A stretch of DNA of 64,000 bases from Rhizobium johnstonii 3841 (GTDB lineage Bacteria; Pseudomonadota; Alphaproteobacteria; Rhizobiales; Rhizobiaceae). Of this stretch, positions 63,607 through 64,000 are shown piece by piece; within the stretch, counting starts at the first letter, position 1, and each line of letters opens with the position of its first letter. The notes under the pieces are model-generated. The model searched no databases and was not told the origin of the DNA. It saw nothing but the letters and a program-made list of their open reading frames with translations. A program made the position numbers and the translations under genes. The stretch covers positions 1,927,501-1,991,500 of the forward strand of contig NC_008380.1 in NCBI RefSeq assembly GCF_000009265.1, written 5' to 3'.

Positions 63607-64000
63607 GTGATTTTGAGACAGCCACTTCCCCAAGGCGTCGCTTTGAATTTCAGCAATAGCTACTATTTCGGCGAGGAGCCTGCGATCGAGAGGAACAACC
63701 TTACGGCGGTGAGCGGAGCGACGTTGTCGAATGGCGTCGATGTTCGATGCACACCTGACGGATTGCTTGTGTTCGATTGCACAAACAGTGACCTAGGCAG
63801 CGTTGAGCGGTTGGTTTTCCAAGGGCAGGGTGCTGTTCCAGACGAAGTGACGGCCAGCAACGACCACGTCTTTGATATCCAGCGGCGGCGGATGACGTTC
63901 GCTGTGTATGTCGCAGCTTGCATCTACGGGACACACGGACGAAACAGCCATTCGGCTCTTTCAGGTATGAGATATCCAAGTCTGGGAGACATGGCGTGGA
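63607..64000 (+). CDS. Unidentified gene running off the window
   Basis: An open frame from GTG 63607 (GAGAGG upstream) continues to the window end without a stop, 131 residues so far. The composition is protein-like (ALNFSNSYYFGEEPAIERNN, GLLVFDCTNSDLGSVERLVFQGQG, MTFAVYVAACIYGTHG) and unlike the reverse strand readings. The lower GC suggests a different origin from the island to the left. No family was recognised and the start is uncertain. Confidence 0.48.
   Translation, partial: MILRQPLPQGVALNFSNSYYFGEEPAIERNNLTAVSGATLSNGVDVRCTPDGLLVFDCTNSDLGSVERLVFQGQGAVPDEVTASNDHVFDIQRRRMTFAVYVAACIYGTHGRNSHSALSGMRYPSLGDMAW

Overview
This window is high-GC DNA from an alphaproteobacterium of the Rhizobium/Agrobacterium group, most likely Rhizobium. 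The evidence is the rhizobial gene set (BA14K and DUF1236 envelope proteins, a hybrid FixL next to a FixK and an OmpR-type regulator resembling FxkR) and stress-type promoters of GGAAC-N16/17-CGTT form. No rRNA, convincing tRNA, insertion sequence, CRISPR array or replication gene was seen. The patchwork of catabolic, stress and metal-resistance blocks would suit a large plasmid or chromid, but that is inference.

Layout. 0-11 kb: xthA (cut by the window edge), small envelope and stress proteins, a NarL-type two-component pair, a methyltransferase, DUF1236 and BA14K secreted proteins, a LysR regulator, an L,D-transpeptidase and a FixJ-like regulator with an altered receiver. 11-14 kb: a very large winged-helix/NB-ATPase/TPR regulator. 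14-22.3 kb: a detoxification block (exported epoxide hydrolase, VOC protein, isochorismatase-like hydrolase, exported crotonase, RidA, SDR, SnoaL-like and DJ-1/PfpI proteins) tied together by three copies of an inverted repeat, GGTRTC-GCC-GATACC. 22.4-26.4 kb: a subtilisin-like protease coupled to a stand-alone I9-like small protein, then an animal-type haem peroxidase. 26.5-32.8 kb: phenylalanine/tyrosine degradation (phhA, two Lrp/AsnC regulators, hpd, hmgA, fumarylacetoacetase, maiA). 33-34.5 kb: a periplasmic ClpP-like protein.

34.6-56 kb is the most striking part. It is a low-oxygen/stress island in which nearly every transcription unit has a 14-bp FNR/FixK-type palindrome (TTGAN-N4-NTCAA) about 50-85 bp before its start codon: universal stress proteins, two P-type ATPases, a DksA/TraR zinc-finger protein, a flavin-nucleotide-binding protein, an alcohol dehydrogenase, a Deg/HtrA protease, two BON-domain paralogues, Hsp20, and an operon of a beta-CASP metallo-beta-lactamase, a small protein and acetate kinase. 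In its middle sits its probable control circuit: a hybrid haem-PAS FixL, a FixK-type Crp/Fnr regulator and an OmpR-type response regulator, with a direct repeat GTAACA-N4-GTAACA before fixK.

56-62 kb: a copper-resistance operon (DUF5676 protein, Cys/His-rich secreted protein, Tat-exported multicopper oxidase, DUF2933 protein, isoprenylcysteine-methyltransferase-like protein, Cu+ ATPase, Met-rich EF-hand protein), itself preceded by a FixK-type box. 62-64 kb: a small secreted protein, a nuclease remnant, a lower-GC stretch and an unidentified gene running off the window.
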